Position numbers and translations under genes: made by a program. A stretch of DNA of 64,000 nt from Massospora cicadina (taxonomy: Eukaryota; Entomophthoromycota; Entomophthoromycetes; Entomophthorales; Entomophthoraceae): contig JAKSZP010014959.1 in the NCBI GenBank assembly GCA_022478985.1, positions 1 to 64,000 of the forward strand, written 5' to 3'. The notes beneath the pieces are model-generated. The model was not told the origin of the DNA, searched no databases, and worked only from the letters and a program-made list of their open reading frames with translations. This document shows, piece by piece, positions 36,772 to 48,554 of this stretch; the first letter of the stretch is position 1, and every line of letters starts with the position of its first letter.

Positions 36772-38760
36772 ATGACATAATGATGTTCTCAAAAACCTTT
36801 AATCATCTGAACTACCTTAAGTCTGTTTTGATGACTACTAGAGAGCTGCATCATATTAAAGCCTGCAAAGTGTACTTTCTTCCAACAGGAATTGGAATTC
36901 TTTGGAAATGCCATATTATGTAAGGAAATTCAACCTTTTTAATAAGGTTGAAGCAATCTCTTAGATGCCTGAGCTAAAGAGCTTCAGAGATATAAAGGTA
37001 TTTTAGGAATGATAGGATATTGCCATTAATTTATCCTTAATCTCGCTCAACTTGATAAAACACTTGTCCATTTGCTTTCCAAAACACCCCTTTTGTATGA
37101 GGAGTAGAACAAATAAAAGCATTTAAGACTGTAAAGGATTTATTGAAAAAAGACTAACCCTACTTCAACTGGACTACAGGAAGTTATTTATCCTTTTTTA
37201 CAGAGGCTTATGACTTAGCCATAGGAGTTATCCTTTCCTAACTGTATGATGAGGCATTGACCACCTGGTATCTTATTATAGCAAAAATCTTTTAAAAGCT
37301 GAGCGAAATTATAGTATTAAGGAGAGAATAAGCCTAGCTGTTTTCATTGCAGAGGACATTTCTGGACCTTTTTGTACATTATGAACCTGATAGTTGGTAC
37401 ATACCATACTTCCATAAAATTCTGCAAAACATGAAGGCTCCAACAGTTGATTAGCCTGATGGGCTGTCAAGCTTCAGCACTACGACTGAAAATTATCCAT
37501 TGAGCTGAAATTAAGCACATGATGTAGATAGACTAACTTTATTATTCTTAGTACACTTAGACAATAGCAAAGCTGAATGGTTATATGACCTACTCATAAA
37601 GCCAGACTCTTGGGAGGACGAAGATGAACCAGTATGAAAGATGTTTAAAAATAATACTTGAGAGATACTAAAGTTAATGATAAGTTATTCTACAGTAAAA
37701 TCAGAACTACTGGCTACCTTACCTGTGACTTTTGGAATGGGTACCAGTGATAATGGAAGCCCACAATACCTTAGGACACGGAGGAGCCAGATAAGCTTAC
37801 AAATGGATCAAGAATCAATTCTTTAGGGAAGGAATCTTGGACTCTGCTGTGGAAGTCTTAGATGCTTGCATAACTTGTCAAAAATAACTGCCACATGAGG
37901 CCAAGTACAAGTATCAGCCAATGACCCTCAGCAGCTGTTTCATACCATCTGGTTAGATGTCATAGGACCACTGCCCAGTTTTACAGGAGGAAATCAATAT
38001 ATACTTGTATGGATCAATCATTTACCAAAGTGGGTCAAAGCAACTGCCATTCCCGCACAGACCTTTAAAGCTACCACTAACTTTTTATATCCATATATAT
38101 CTATTAGGCATAGTTTCCTTCAGGTACTGTTATGCAATAATGGAAAACTCTACTTTAAAAGGTGCGAGAATTTTAGCTACAAGCATGGAAACTCAACAAC
38201 TATTTCCTGCGCCCCGCAACCCCTCAACTTATGGGAATGTAAAAAGATGATATGGAACTCTAGTTTCAATATTATGAAAGATGGGAACTACCAATTCATT
38301 ACACTAGGATCAATATCTCCCAAGTACATTGATGGCTTACAGGATAAATTTATATATTTTTCATTAAATTAACAACCTTCAAAACCTTATACAAAAGTTT
38401 ATATAAGGCAAACAAGAAATTATCCCGCAAAGTTACCAATGATAGTATTGGAAAGCATGGAAAAGTGCTTAGAAGATTACTCCAGAAGATGATTCAACTT
38501 CAATTAGAGGCAATGACAAATCTATCCAAAAAGGTTACAAGAGAAGGCCAAGCAGCAAATGCCTCCCATCAGTCTTTAAGCATCTTTGATATTTTAGAAC
38601 TAGTTCATACTATACAATTGCATAGCGTCCCAAGGAGGAATATTAGTTTTCATCTGGGATGGGCCATAACCTATAATCAACAAATAAGGAGATGGGTACT
38701 CAAACAAGTCTTTAGAGACTGTAGTAACTATCAATTGCATAGATAGCCATTTCATACATC
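36772..38760 (+). pseudogene. Element E reverse transcriptase end, RNase H, integrase
   Basis: Resumes the frame broken by element D with NDIMMFSKTFNHL, the residues just after YLDD. RNase H at about 37,150-37,360 includes SKNLLKAERNYSIKER. Integrase zinc domain at about 37,740-37,890 (HNTLGHGGA ... DACITCQ). Core at about 37,950-38,150 (LDVIGPLP, GNQYILVW) with the second acidic residue changed (CNNGK for CDNGK). The C-terminal region at about 38,465-38,570 (MIQLQLEAMTNLSKKV) matches element F at 50,680. All is broken by stops. Confidence 0.75.
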
Positions 38761-38822
38761 AGTACTCCCCTGCCAATATTCTTTAAGGAACTTAGATAAG
38801 AGTAATGGACATGAGGGAATAG

Positions 38823-39541
38823 TATAAGCTATTTGAATCTCACAAGATAATCAACATCTAGACCTTAAAGGGAGTTAAAGAATTACTTTTGATCAACTAT
38901 ATAAAAATTGATATTTGGTGAGGCTCAACTCAGCGACAGGAAATATTCATTGGATTGACTTGAGCCTAGAATATCCCAAAATAAATCCTGATTAGCTGAA
39001 GTGAAGGGCTACCACAATGTCAGGTAAGTACTTTATCAGGTCATTTTTGAGAAAGTAAATTAAGGTGTACCCACAAAAGGGTAAGAATCAAGAATTTGCT
39101 ATATGATCAACCTAAGTTTTACATTATCTCATCCAATTTTGTTTATCTTAAAAAGTTTTTCTACCTTTCAAAGATATGCTACAAGGGCAATATTTAACCT
39201 GGATGTATCGCCTGGCCATGAGACTTCCACCCGGATCTCTATCTTTATTATTTTTATCTTTTCCTTTTGGGGTTTATATCGTTAATGTGATGTATAAAGG
39301 CCCCTATTGTATAATAATTAACGTAACAGGACTTTATCTCTATCTCTTTTTAGTACTTAAAATTAATAAGTACTTTCACATTCTTACCATAGGATAGACA
39401 CTTTAGCTGAAGGGACCTAAGCTTGACTTGGCACCCTTAAAGGTAAATGAAATACTTGTTAGGAGCCTTAGACTTCTATAATTATTGACTCTCAGGCTTC
39501 TTAGCACTGCACTATTGAGCCACAAAAACAGAAGCCTTACA
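38823..39541 (+). mobile_element. 3' LTR of element E
   Basis: About 719 bp, partner of 19,548-20,267. Ends in TTACA. Preceded by a purine-rich GGACATGAGGGAATAG that may serve as polypurine tract. Confidence 0.8.
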
Positions 39542-40203
39542 ATATATGTATATGCAGCAAATTTAGATACCACGGTTGGCACATAGAGGTTGTGGTATGA
39601 AAATTGCATCAGAGTACAGTCCTTCTAGTGATTAAGAAACTATTCTACTAGCCGTTGGCATATATTATCACAAATTAGTCGCCATATGGATGTCATTGTC
39701 CCAAGTGGTTTTTGAACTTGACAATAAATTGGATAATATCATTGTAATCTTTAAATCACATTTGGTTGAACTTTTTGCAAAGTTTCATGGAGTAACATTT
39801 AGAACTTAGAGTGTGCATATTATTGAATTCGTCCCAGGTATCCAATGGGATGTTGGCACTGTACCATCTCCTTGCTGCACCTGTGAGAAGGATAGGCACC
39901 TTGAAGAATTGTTGTCAGCCACTCATGTTGTAATCATCTCCCCAGGAGTTATAAGCATCCAGCCATTCATCAATTAAGCCATCTTCAAATTTTTTTAGGG
40001 TCCACCAGGTGTAAATCCACATTAATATTAGGGTTGCAGTCTGGCTCTGGAAGGCATTTGCAGGTATCTCCCTGGCAGGATCACCATTTTGTTATGTAAG
40101 TAGCATATTCTGCTAAATTTTGTAATGGTTTAACTCCGTGGCAGATAAGTATCAGGATTCTCCAGTTTGTCAGTCCAGTGGTTGTCATCAGTCATTCTGG
40201 ATG
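39542..40203 (-). pseudogene. Gag fragment J (N-terminal part, outer element)
   Basis: Minus-strand translation gives a Ty3/gypsy gag capsid region: EWLDAYNSWGDD, FKVPILLTGAA, then HWIPGTNSIIC or, one frame over, ANIPLDTWDEFNN. The order (substrate-like helix, Trp-rich centre) is typical of gag. Frameshifts and stops occur. It abuts E on the left and the chromovirus G on the right, so both seem to have inserted in this older element. Together with H (18,440-19,547), it would give one gag gene. Confidence 0.6.
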
Positions 40204-40686
40204 GGTTTGTCATGGTTACTTGACATAATTGAGGGAACAGACTGTAAAGACAAGGCTGAATGACAGGAGGTAAAAAGGTAAAGTTTCAAAGACTTCCTGA
40301 CCTAAAACTCACCCTGGACAACACTGGGTACAAGCAAGATACGCCCAGGTTGGTCCTGGGGATGTGCATGATACTTGGCCCTGCATTACATCCAAGTCAT
40401 TAAAATGCACCAGCTAAATTATTAATTTGGACGGTTCATTCAGTTGCTTGGGAACAGGGTTTCAAATCCGTTCCATTTATAATATTGCCAAATAAGAATT
40501 GATTTGCTTACAATATACTTCTAAGTTCAGACAATCTCTTGTACAGAACCATGACAGATGGTAGTGTCACCTATTAGCTCATTAAGGTTTAGAACCACTC
40601 TTGCAGATTAACAATTCTTCCACCAATATTTAATAATGATCTTCTAAAACCAACTTTCTTGCTAGTAAACTTCCTTTAATTTATTT

Positions 40687-42581
40687 GATTTATTCAAGGT
40701 ATGCCGACCAGGGGATGGACAGTACCAAACACAACACTCAAAACTACAAAACAAAACTACTAACCAGGTGGGAAGCAGAAACTGCTAACCCACCATGGCA
40801 GAGGGTGAGAAGGGGTCGGGGGGTTGGTTTTCAGAAAGATCCACCTTGATCAAGGGATGTTGGTTACAGTACCGGATCAGAGCAGAGAGCCAGAACGTTG
40901 GGGCATCCGCATAGTGGGGGTTGAGGTCAGCTTAGTAGGAGTTTTCCTCTTCCGCATCAAGATAATGATGAAAAAAGTGTTTCAACAAAAGCTGCAAGGA
41001 GAACTTCAGCTTTTTGTGGGCTTCAGGAAGTTGGGTGAAAAGGGAGATACTGTGGCGGGTGATTTTGGCTGAGAGGTTGAATGAAGCAATCGTTGTGACA
41101 TTCATAACAGCAACTTCAGCATCATCAAATAGTTTTGAGATGTCACTGCAGGGAGATTCAGGGAAGTCGGGGGGAAGAAGAGGGTGAGCAGGCCATGCTG
41201 GAGCTGAGCCACTGACTGGGCCACCGCGGTGCGTAGTTTTGGGTAATGAGGAGAGGCCACCATAGCTAAGGTGAGCTGGTGATCACCTTGGAAGGGGGCT
41301 GTATTGGGCAGAGGAGCGAAATGGCGAGGGGTAGGGGTTTCATCAAAGTCAGGAAGGAAAAATTCTGCCCGACCATAATCGCCTTGGCAGAGAGGTTGAC
41401 CTGTATGCTTACTAATGAGGAAATTACCTGATTCTTCAGTTTCAGCCAATAGATCCCATGGATTTTGGTTCACTGGAATAGTGGCGTTCAAATTTGGGTG
41501 GGTGGGATTGGGCGAATGGGCAGCTGCTTGGGTGCCAATAGTGGTCCAAGCATTGCTCTGATTGGCTGGGGTAGATTTAGGTGGGAGAGTGAGGCTAGAG
41601 GTTTTGGGGGGGCTGATTTTCCATGTGGGCCCACTGAACGAGATTGGAGGGTGGGAGGGGGCAGCAAAGCGCCCCATACTGAACCTCCAGAAGGAGGCTC
41701 AGAAGCTGCAGCAGCGGACTTGGCCTGAGGGCATGCTCTTTATGCATGGTTGAGGCTAAAGCAAAGGGAACAAAATTTTCCTACTATTATCAACCTGAGC
41801 CCAAAAGAAATGATCAGGCGCTGCAGCCACACTAGCATGAGGTGGGATTTGTTGGGCTATAGTAGTGTGGTGTGGTATGATGGTGGCTGTTGCCCGAGGA
41901 GCAGCAAGGCGATCCACACCAGATGGAATGGCAAAGATGAGGTTGGGCTGAGTGCCATAAACCATGAGCCCCGCGACCAACTGGCCATACAAAACCTGGG
42001 GTGGAAGGTGGGATGGGAGATTTGCAAAGGACACCACCAGCGTGGTGTCTGAAGGGAGGCGAGTACGGGTTGTGGTAATGGGGTTTTTTTATAAATAAAG
42101 AGGAGTTTGTGCTGCCGCTTCAGCATCCTCCTCAGATTGTAACCCAACGTCAAAGTAGCTCTTAAAAGGGCGGAAGTCTATAGAGCCAGCTGGCTCAAGG
42201 CTGCAGTGGCTAGCTCAATAATTGCCTTATTGGCATATGGGAACAAATGCCCATAGTCCACTCTGAGGCAATAGCGAATGGCAGAGCGAGGGAGGGCGAG
42301 AGGATGGGGGCGAGAAGGGTGGACGCGCGCCAGGTGGAGCGCTAAGTCCCGTGGGGGGACAAAACAGTTGGAAGCAGTGGGTGGGCTGTTTGAGCCCATC
42401 CAAACGCGCTTGCCCACAGGGCGGAAAATGCTAGGTGGGGGTGCACTGCTGCCCCACACTGGGGTGGCAGGCGGCGGAGCCAAGGACATCAAAGAATAGG
42501 TTTGGGCAGACGGCTGTGGATAAATAAAACTTTTAAATTTAAAAATTGCTCAAAAGTGACTTTGAGAGGTAAAAAAAAGTT
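40687..42581 (-). mobile_element. ORF1-only non-LTR element, copy 2 (HAL1-like)
   Basis: 1,895 bp, nearly the same length and ends as copy 1, in the 5' LTR of chromovirus G. Its own target-site duplication, AACTTCCTTTAATTTATTT at 40,668-40,686 and a close version at 42,582-42,601, differs from that of copy 1, and the uninterrupted site is visible in the 3' LTR of G near 56,404-56,430. So the two copies inserted independently. The minus-strand 3' end reads CATCCCCTGGTCGGC then CTTGAATAAAT, matching the LINE 3' end. No endonuclease or RT is present. Confidence 0.85.
41102..42492 (-). pseudogene. ORF1 (gag-like, CCHC) of ORF1-only element copy 2
   Basis: Starts at 42,492 (MMSLAPPPATPVWG), the same start as copy 1. 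Open parts: 42,492-42,178, then 42,153-41,857 and 42,037-41,756 in other frames, and 41,677-41,102 (191 aa), which joins pieces that are split in copy 1. The zinc knuckle at about 41,730-41,785 keeps all four ligands (C-SL-C-x4-H-x4-C) but contains a stop codon. Different lesions in the two copies show that the ORF was once intact and decayed separately. Confidence 0.7.
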
Positions 42582-43001
42582 AACTTCCTTAAATTTAATT
42601 TCATTGGTTTTTACTTTTTAAATGGTCCCTTTAGTGAACCTGTGCGCAGACCTCCTTGAGGAGGTCTCCAACAACATTGACCACTATATTTTATTTACTC
42701 TAATGACAGCATCTGATGCATCTCTGGGCCACCTCAGTCCCCTCCAGATTGAAGTCCTAAGCGCCCTGACACTGCTCTCCACTTGATTATGGATACCCCT
42801 TTGGAGTCCAATAAAGTTTTGTTGTTTACTGGTTATATAGTTATGCTCTGTGTTGTCTACTCTTGCTCTGGGTCCCTTTAAATCCATAGCCATCCACAGT
42901 GCCTTTTTTCAATTTTGCTAGTGACTAGTTCCCTGGTGGTGTGGCTGTCCATCACGCACCACCTCGCTGGGAATGAGAGAGCTACAGACGCTCTCTTGAT
43001 A

Positions 43002-44479
43002 TCAGTTGACCAACTGTTTATTTTACGTACATTAGAATTATCTATGTGGGGCTTTCTCTATGGTGAATTGGGTGCAACGGTTGTTTGTAGCGGCCTCTAT
43101 GGTGCTCACCACAGTTTTCTCAAAAGGTTTTTTATTGGTGCATATCAGCGTTATTCTTGCTACTACCAACAGGGAAGACCCATCCTTCCTGCTCGTACCT
43201 GGTGGACACAGACCCTTCATGATCCTGTTGTCATGATTCCCTCAACTTTCCCCCTAACTTTAAACTAAAAGATGGCTGGGACTTGCATCCCTCTCGCTGG
43301 AAGCTTCTTATGTAACAACAAATCTAATGGTTCCCATCCACACTCACGTGGGGCGGATTTGCTGTATTGGATGTCTCCTGGGAAACTGGCTGAGTTTCTG
43401 TGGCGTTTAGCACATAGCCTCTTTTGTAGAGATCAGTGGAGGGTTTGGAGCGTGTCCTGGAGCAGTGTCGCCCAGACATGTTGTCCAGTCAAGCCTTCTA
43501 TGAGTTCTTTTCTCTGCGCCAAGCTGGCTGCCTTGGGAATTTAACTTTAAATGCATTTTTATAGAGCACAGTCCTTACTCCTGCCAGACGTTTTTAAAAC
43601 ATCGTTTCTACATTCCACCTTGAACCTACCCACAAGAAATGCCCCAGTATGGCAATCATCCAATCACACTTTTTCAGCTGAATGAAGCTCTTTGAGGCGA
43701 TTTCCCCGCCCCAACCCAGAAGTGGCCAGGTCACCTGGCCATCATGGTTTCACATGGGTGTACCCTATAAATATGGGCCCCAAAAACTTGTGCGTGCCTC
43801 TCAGAAAGGAGGAATCTCACCTTTCCATTACTTTGAGTTCTTTCAAGCTTGAAGGTGAAAGGGGGTATAGCTCCGAGTTTTTATTAATCTCTCATCTGAT
43901 TTCGCCAAGGTGATGTCACCTGTGGCAGCCCCTATAAATAAGGCGCCTATAACCGTTGATTTTGCTTGAAAGTGGCAAGTCTCCCCACCAATTCATTCTC
44001 TGTTACGGCAGAAAATAAGGGTTTGGATGATTCCAGTCCCAATTTTACTAAAAATGATAGAATTAAATTGATTTTTCTTTGCACCACTTTCCTGAAGTGC
44101 AGGCCAGATTATCAATGAAGGGCCTGGTGGTGATGGCCTTTAGTTACAATGGACAACTTTTTAGTGGATCAGGTATGGGGTCGCTTATGCTGAAAACGCT
44201 TTTTATAATTCAAATTTTATATAAAAGACGAGCTGAGCTTCAGCTCTTGTGACTCTGACACAGACCCCATTCTTTTGTACCAAATCACACCTGAGAACCT
44301 GCGCCTGACCACTACCATGTTCCTCAGAACACAGGAGGTGGACAAGGAATTTCTTTTGAAATTTAAAGATATATTTTTAACTGCTGAAGATATGGTGGGA
44401 TAAGTGGCCACAGTAGTAAGAGTGGCCAATTATCCCTCTTCATTTTTGATGCAAAAACACATCCTGGAGGCATGCTTAT
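43002..44479 (+). pseudogene. Internal start of chromovirus G, probable gag region
   Basis: Lies between the 5' LTR of G and element F. A 90-codon open part at 43,272-43,544 (MAGTCIPLAGSFLC) and further pieces may be gag but carry no diagnostic motif. Two TATA-like boxes (CCCTATAAATATGGG near 43,767, CCCTATAAATAAGG near 43,930) are unexplained and could belong to a further worn LTR. At 44,230-44,470 a piece rich in charged residues reads LTTTMFLRTQEVDKEFLLKF. No standard PBS follows the LTR; some chromoviruses prime themselves, which I could not test. Confidence 0.4.
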
Positions 44480-45217
44480 TGTTGTACAATTACAAGTCCA
44501 ATACTGTACTAAGCTTTATTTGGGTTTCAAACTAAATAACATCAGCCAAAAAACCCTGGTCAGACTTTGGTGGAACCCCAAAAATTGGGGTAATATGATT
44601 GCCCCCATACTCGGCCAAATCGCCATATGGCTAATATCAGGGTTACGCCAAACCTGCAGCACAATTAGGGAGTTGTTCCAAGGGTTCTCTCTATCCCCTC
44701 TCTAATGTAGTCCCTAACACCTACTCCTTGATCACCCCTTTTATATCCTTGGAGGGGGTTTCACCAAAGGTAAATATTTTCCCACCCATTGATTGGGCGA
44801 AAATATTATATCACTGTCTCACGGATATTTCCTACCTGCTACTAAACCTCCATCAGTCTTTCCTTCCAAGTGAGGTGAGTCTCAAGAGCTCCAATAGGTC
44901 AAAAGCCCATATTACCAAATTTGGATGCACCCAGCTTATACCAAATTTTGAGTCTGACTCACTTCGAGCATCATTAGTATAAATACTAAGCCTTGAGATT
45001 ATAACAGGGTTCATTTATTGTCCCTGAAGTGGTTACTAATAAAAAAACCTATATATGTCCAATCATTTTTTTAATTAGAGTTTTATTAATCATAAAGTGG
45101 TCAGTAACCCATACTAATTTATCCTGCAGTAGAGAACCAACTTCTTATGCAAATTGATTGTTGTGATTCAGGTGTGAAAACGCACCCTTTGAGCTAAGCA
45201 AACCCTGAATTCCAACA
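44480..45217 (+). mobile_element. 5' LTR of element F
   Basis: 738 bp, TG...CA ends. Shares with the 3' LTR the block CCAAAAAACCCTGG ... GGTGGAACCCC ... TTGGGGTAAT, which recurs in LTRs K and L. A TATA-type CCCTTTTATATCC lies near 44,737. Confidence 0.9.
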
Positions 45218-45219
45218 AG

Positions 45220-45238
45220 TGGTGCTCACTACAGGGGG
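45220..45238 (+). other. tRNA primer-binding site of element F
   Basis: TGGTGCTCACTACAGGGGG, two bases (AG) after the LTR. It is the reference for related sites at 5477, 16,324 (minus) and 20,271. The primer tRNA would end GTGAGCACCA; I could not name it. Confidence 0.85.
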
Positions 45239-45266
45239 TAATATACCACATGAAACACTAGTAAAG

Positions 45267-46990
45267 ATGGAGGGTGTTGTGGTGAATAACCCTCACAACC
45301 TCCCCGCGTCTTCAGAATCCTGGCTAGATGCTTTAGCCCAGCAGCTAGCCAGCGCACTGTCTCAGCTTAAAATGTTCAAACAGCCCATTTGTCAAGCCTC
45401 TCATGAGGCATCCCCAATTATCTCCAAGCCCCCTTCTAGAGATAAATTTACCCCAGGTGAGGGTAGCATCGCTTCATTCCTCTTTGTCTATGAGTCAGTT
45501 ATGAATGAGACCACCAATTCATAAAAACTAAAGCATATTATCCACTGCCTCAGCCGCTCCACCCAGGAGGTGATGGTACCTTATATGACCACCCTTAAAA
45601 CTTGGCATAGGTAAAAACGCGCTCATTGAGGAATTTGGATCCGCGCAGAGCTTGCGTAGAAAAAACAGGCGTTAGTGTACATAAGTCTACTTGAAGGGAA
45701 ATCAGTTGCCACCTTCGTTGACCAGTTTTACAGTAAGACCCAGCCTCTACTGCTTGCTTATATGCTAAATCTTGGATAATGCGATTGCTGCCATTCAGAG
45801 CTGTATTAGCCTCATATTCTTCCTTAACCCAATATTTTGTCTCAGTGAAGCGTTCCCTACGGAATGTTCAGAATATAAAAGAGGAATTATTAGAGGTTGC
45901 TGATCTCCATGAAGCTACGCCTACCCAGGAAATCATAATGATCCTTCCAGTTCTGACTACCTTTCCAAAGCCAGTTCCCATGGGGCGTCCCAAGCTAGAC
46001 TGCCCTCCTCCATTAGAGGTTGGACAGAGGGCAACAGAGGTGTTAAGCTCGGGGCTCTCTCTTCTTAGCTGCACCCCAAGTCAACCCTATAAACCCAGTT
46101 GAGTTCTCATCACACCCTGCACTCTCTTAAGTGTTCCATCACTATGGCTCCACTCTCTCGTCCCTCAGAGTCATCCTCCAGAAAAACCACAGCCTCACCT
46201 CTGACCCTGCGTCAAAAGAATTCTTCTCCTCAAGTGGCCCCAAAAGTTGGTGCAGCTATGATGCACCCTAAAAAATCCAGAAAAAGAAGAGCGCCAAAAG
46301 CCCCTTCCCTGTGAGAAGAGCAAGCTTGTTTTTCAGACCCCTCTTAGCAACTCGTTGAGTTGCATTGACAGTACCTCTGATGACAAGTCTGAAGGGGTTG
46401 GTAAAGACTCGGGCTATTATGTCCAGGGAGTCCCAATGGAAGTGCAGATACTGGATAGGTAGAGGCCTAAAAGAATAGATATGGCTATGATACCATGACA
46501 AACCTAGCTCCAACAGTTGTTGAGGTTTTCAGAGGTGATTGATACCGCCAGTGATGCTAATCAGCTTATTGGTACACTATCTGATCAACCAAACAAGTTC
46601 ATACCATTCAATCTATTAAGGATAGATACCATGCGATGGTTTAACGCCTTGCCTCCTCTCTCCATTTGAAGGAGGTGCTCGCCCTTCCCCCTACTTTTGG
46701 CAGCACAACAACCAATGTAGAAGTGGTCATCAATAAGGTGCGAGTTCTAGCCATCCTTGATACAGGTGCTCCAGCGAATTTGGTCTTTTCAAAGCACATC
46801 AATAAAATTAAGTTGGCGCCTGACCTGGACTATTTGCAAGAGTTCAGAACTGCAGGGCCCAACAACACGCGAGCTATTGGAGCCTACTCTTCTCTACTCA
46901 TAAGGATTGGGAAGCTCCTACTGGCTTCCCCCTCTGTGACATTAAACAATAATGCATGAAACTTGCTCATTGGCACTCAATTCACGATTG
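45267..46990 (+). pseudogene. Element F gag and aspartic protease
   Basis: Gag starts at ATG 45,267 (MEGVVVNNPHNLPAS), 29 bp after the PBS, and stays open for 86 codons. It then continues through frameshifts (45,779-46,102, 46,099-46,314), ending in a Lys/Arg-rich basic stretch (KKSRKRR, about 46,275) in place of a zinc knuckle. Protease: an open part at 46,666-46,959 with AILDTGAPANLV, the Asp-Thr-Gly-Ala at 46,759-46,770, then IKLAPDL and GAYSSL. Gag forms the particle, protease matures it. The protease looks intact, gag does not. Confidence 0.8.
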
Positions 46991-47559
46991 AGTATGACGG
47001 AATTATTAATATGAAACAGGGACTCTCTCCCCTTTAAATCAAAAAGTTCCCTGGTATTTAAAAATGGTGAGCTTAAGAAGAAAGAATGCACATGCGCCGT
47101 TGAGTATCCTTCCTCCGCCCTCACTATTACATATACCATGTCAGGCAGAAACACAAAAAAGCTGTTTGACTCCATGAATTCTGAAATGGCCTTCCAGTGT
47201 ATGCTTCAGAGGAGGTAGTAGTCAAAGATGGTGAACAAAAGTTGATTTTCAAGATTACTATGCAAATCCCCGCAACTGCCTAATGCACTTAACAAGTATT
47301 GATGGAATAAGTTCTTTGGAACCTCGGGTGTTGCCAGGTATCCTAGACCCTGCCTACCAGCGACCCATCAATCTTATGCTGGGGAATCTTATTAACAAGG
47401 ATATGGTATTAAAGAAAAATCAGGAGGTTAAATAAAACTCTGCTGATTCCAATTGAGGACATCCAACAAGTCCAGTTTTATTGGGGTCTATGTTTGATCT
47501 GGGACAACCTACGGATCAATTGATAGGCGCTTTACCCCACGTTCAAATTTCTGAGGAAC

Positions 47560-48320
47560 TAACCCCAAAGAGATCGAAAAAGCTCACGCTCTCCTGGAGT
47601 CCTATAGTGACATCTTCTCCCAATCCAATACTAACTATGGACATTTGAAGGGTTGGACTCATACCATTGACGTTGGTGATGCTCAGCCTATTAAATTTAA
47701 GCCTTATCAGAAGTCTATGTTTGAAGATCTCCAAATGAGGACGAAGCTGAAACAGTTGCTAAATGCGGGGCTTCTAATGCCTTCTCAAAGCTCTTGGTCG
47801 TCCCCTTTCTACTGATAAAGAAAAAAACGAAGGTCATCAGGTAGTTATTGACTACCACAAATTGAACAACCTCACAAAGAAGGATATATATCTTATCCAC
47901 TGCATTGATGACACCCTATCCTAATTCTCCGGCTCTAACTACTTTTCTGCCATGGACTTGGCTAGCGGTTATTGGCAAATGGACCTCTCTCCTCAAGATC
48001 AGGAAAATGCGCTCTTATTTGCAGTGAGGGTCTCTTCCAAACTACCTGACTACCACAAGGGTTGTGCAACGCGCCCACCACTTTCCAGCGATCAATGGAT
48101 CTTATCTTGCAGGACTTAAATTAAGCAGCGTCATTGTTTATCTTGATGATATCATGATGTTTTCCAAGACCTTTAATGAACATCTTACCTTCTTGAAAGA
48201 AGAGTTCCAACGTATGCAGCCTTAAAAAATTAAATTGAAGCCACCAAAATGTACGTTCTTCCAGAATAAACTGGATTTCCTTGGACACTCCATCTCTCAA
48301 GATGAGATTCAACCTTTATA
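47560..48320 (+). pseudogene. Element F reverse transcriptase
   Basis: Begins with the connecting segment HALLESYSDIFSQ and GWTHTIDVGDAQPIK, then LLNAGLLMPSQSSWSSPF. After frameshifts (one near 47,800 in the fingers, others to 48,100) the palm reads VIVYLDDIMMFSKTFNEHL; the catalytic Asp pair is at 48,145-48,150. The thumb follows with PPKCTFFQNKLDFLGH. It would synthesise the cDNA from element RNA. Frameshifts make this copy inactive. Confidence 0.85.
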
Positions 48321-48554
48321 AGATAAGATCGCAACTCTATCCAAGAAGGAGGCGCCCAAAAACTCCAAAACATCCAGGTATTCTTGGGCATGTTGGAGTA
48401 TTATCATCAGTTCATCCTCGAGTTTGCCCAGCTCAGTGAGCCCCTCGTCTGCCTCTTGGTTAATAATTCTACCTTTCATCGGGGTGTGGAACAAAAAGCC
48501 GCATGCAAGTCCTTAGAGACCTTATTGAAAAAAGGCCGATACTCTGCCACCCTG

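Larger units (their letters stand above)
19548..39541 (+). mobile_element. Ty3/gypsy element E with three nested insertions
   Basis: The two LTRs (19,548-20,267 and 38,823-39,541) match closely along their lengths, and PBS, gag, protease, RT, RNase H and integrase lie between them in Ty3/gypsy order. The span of 19,994 bp is inflated by a SINE, a LINE and element D. Without these and their duplications it is about 7.4 kb, close to the 7.2 kb of element F. LTR starts are TATCAG and TATAAG, probably decayed TGTCAG. The 5-bp flanks (GAGAT, ATATA) do not match convincingly, so no duplication is claimed. Confidence 0.8.

Noticed and set aside
19543..39546. Target-site duplication for element E
   Set aside because: Flanking five bases differ too much to claim a duplication.
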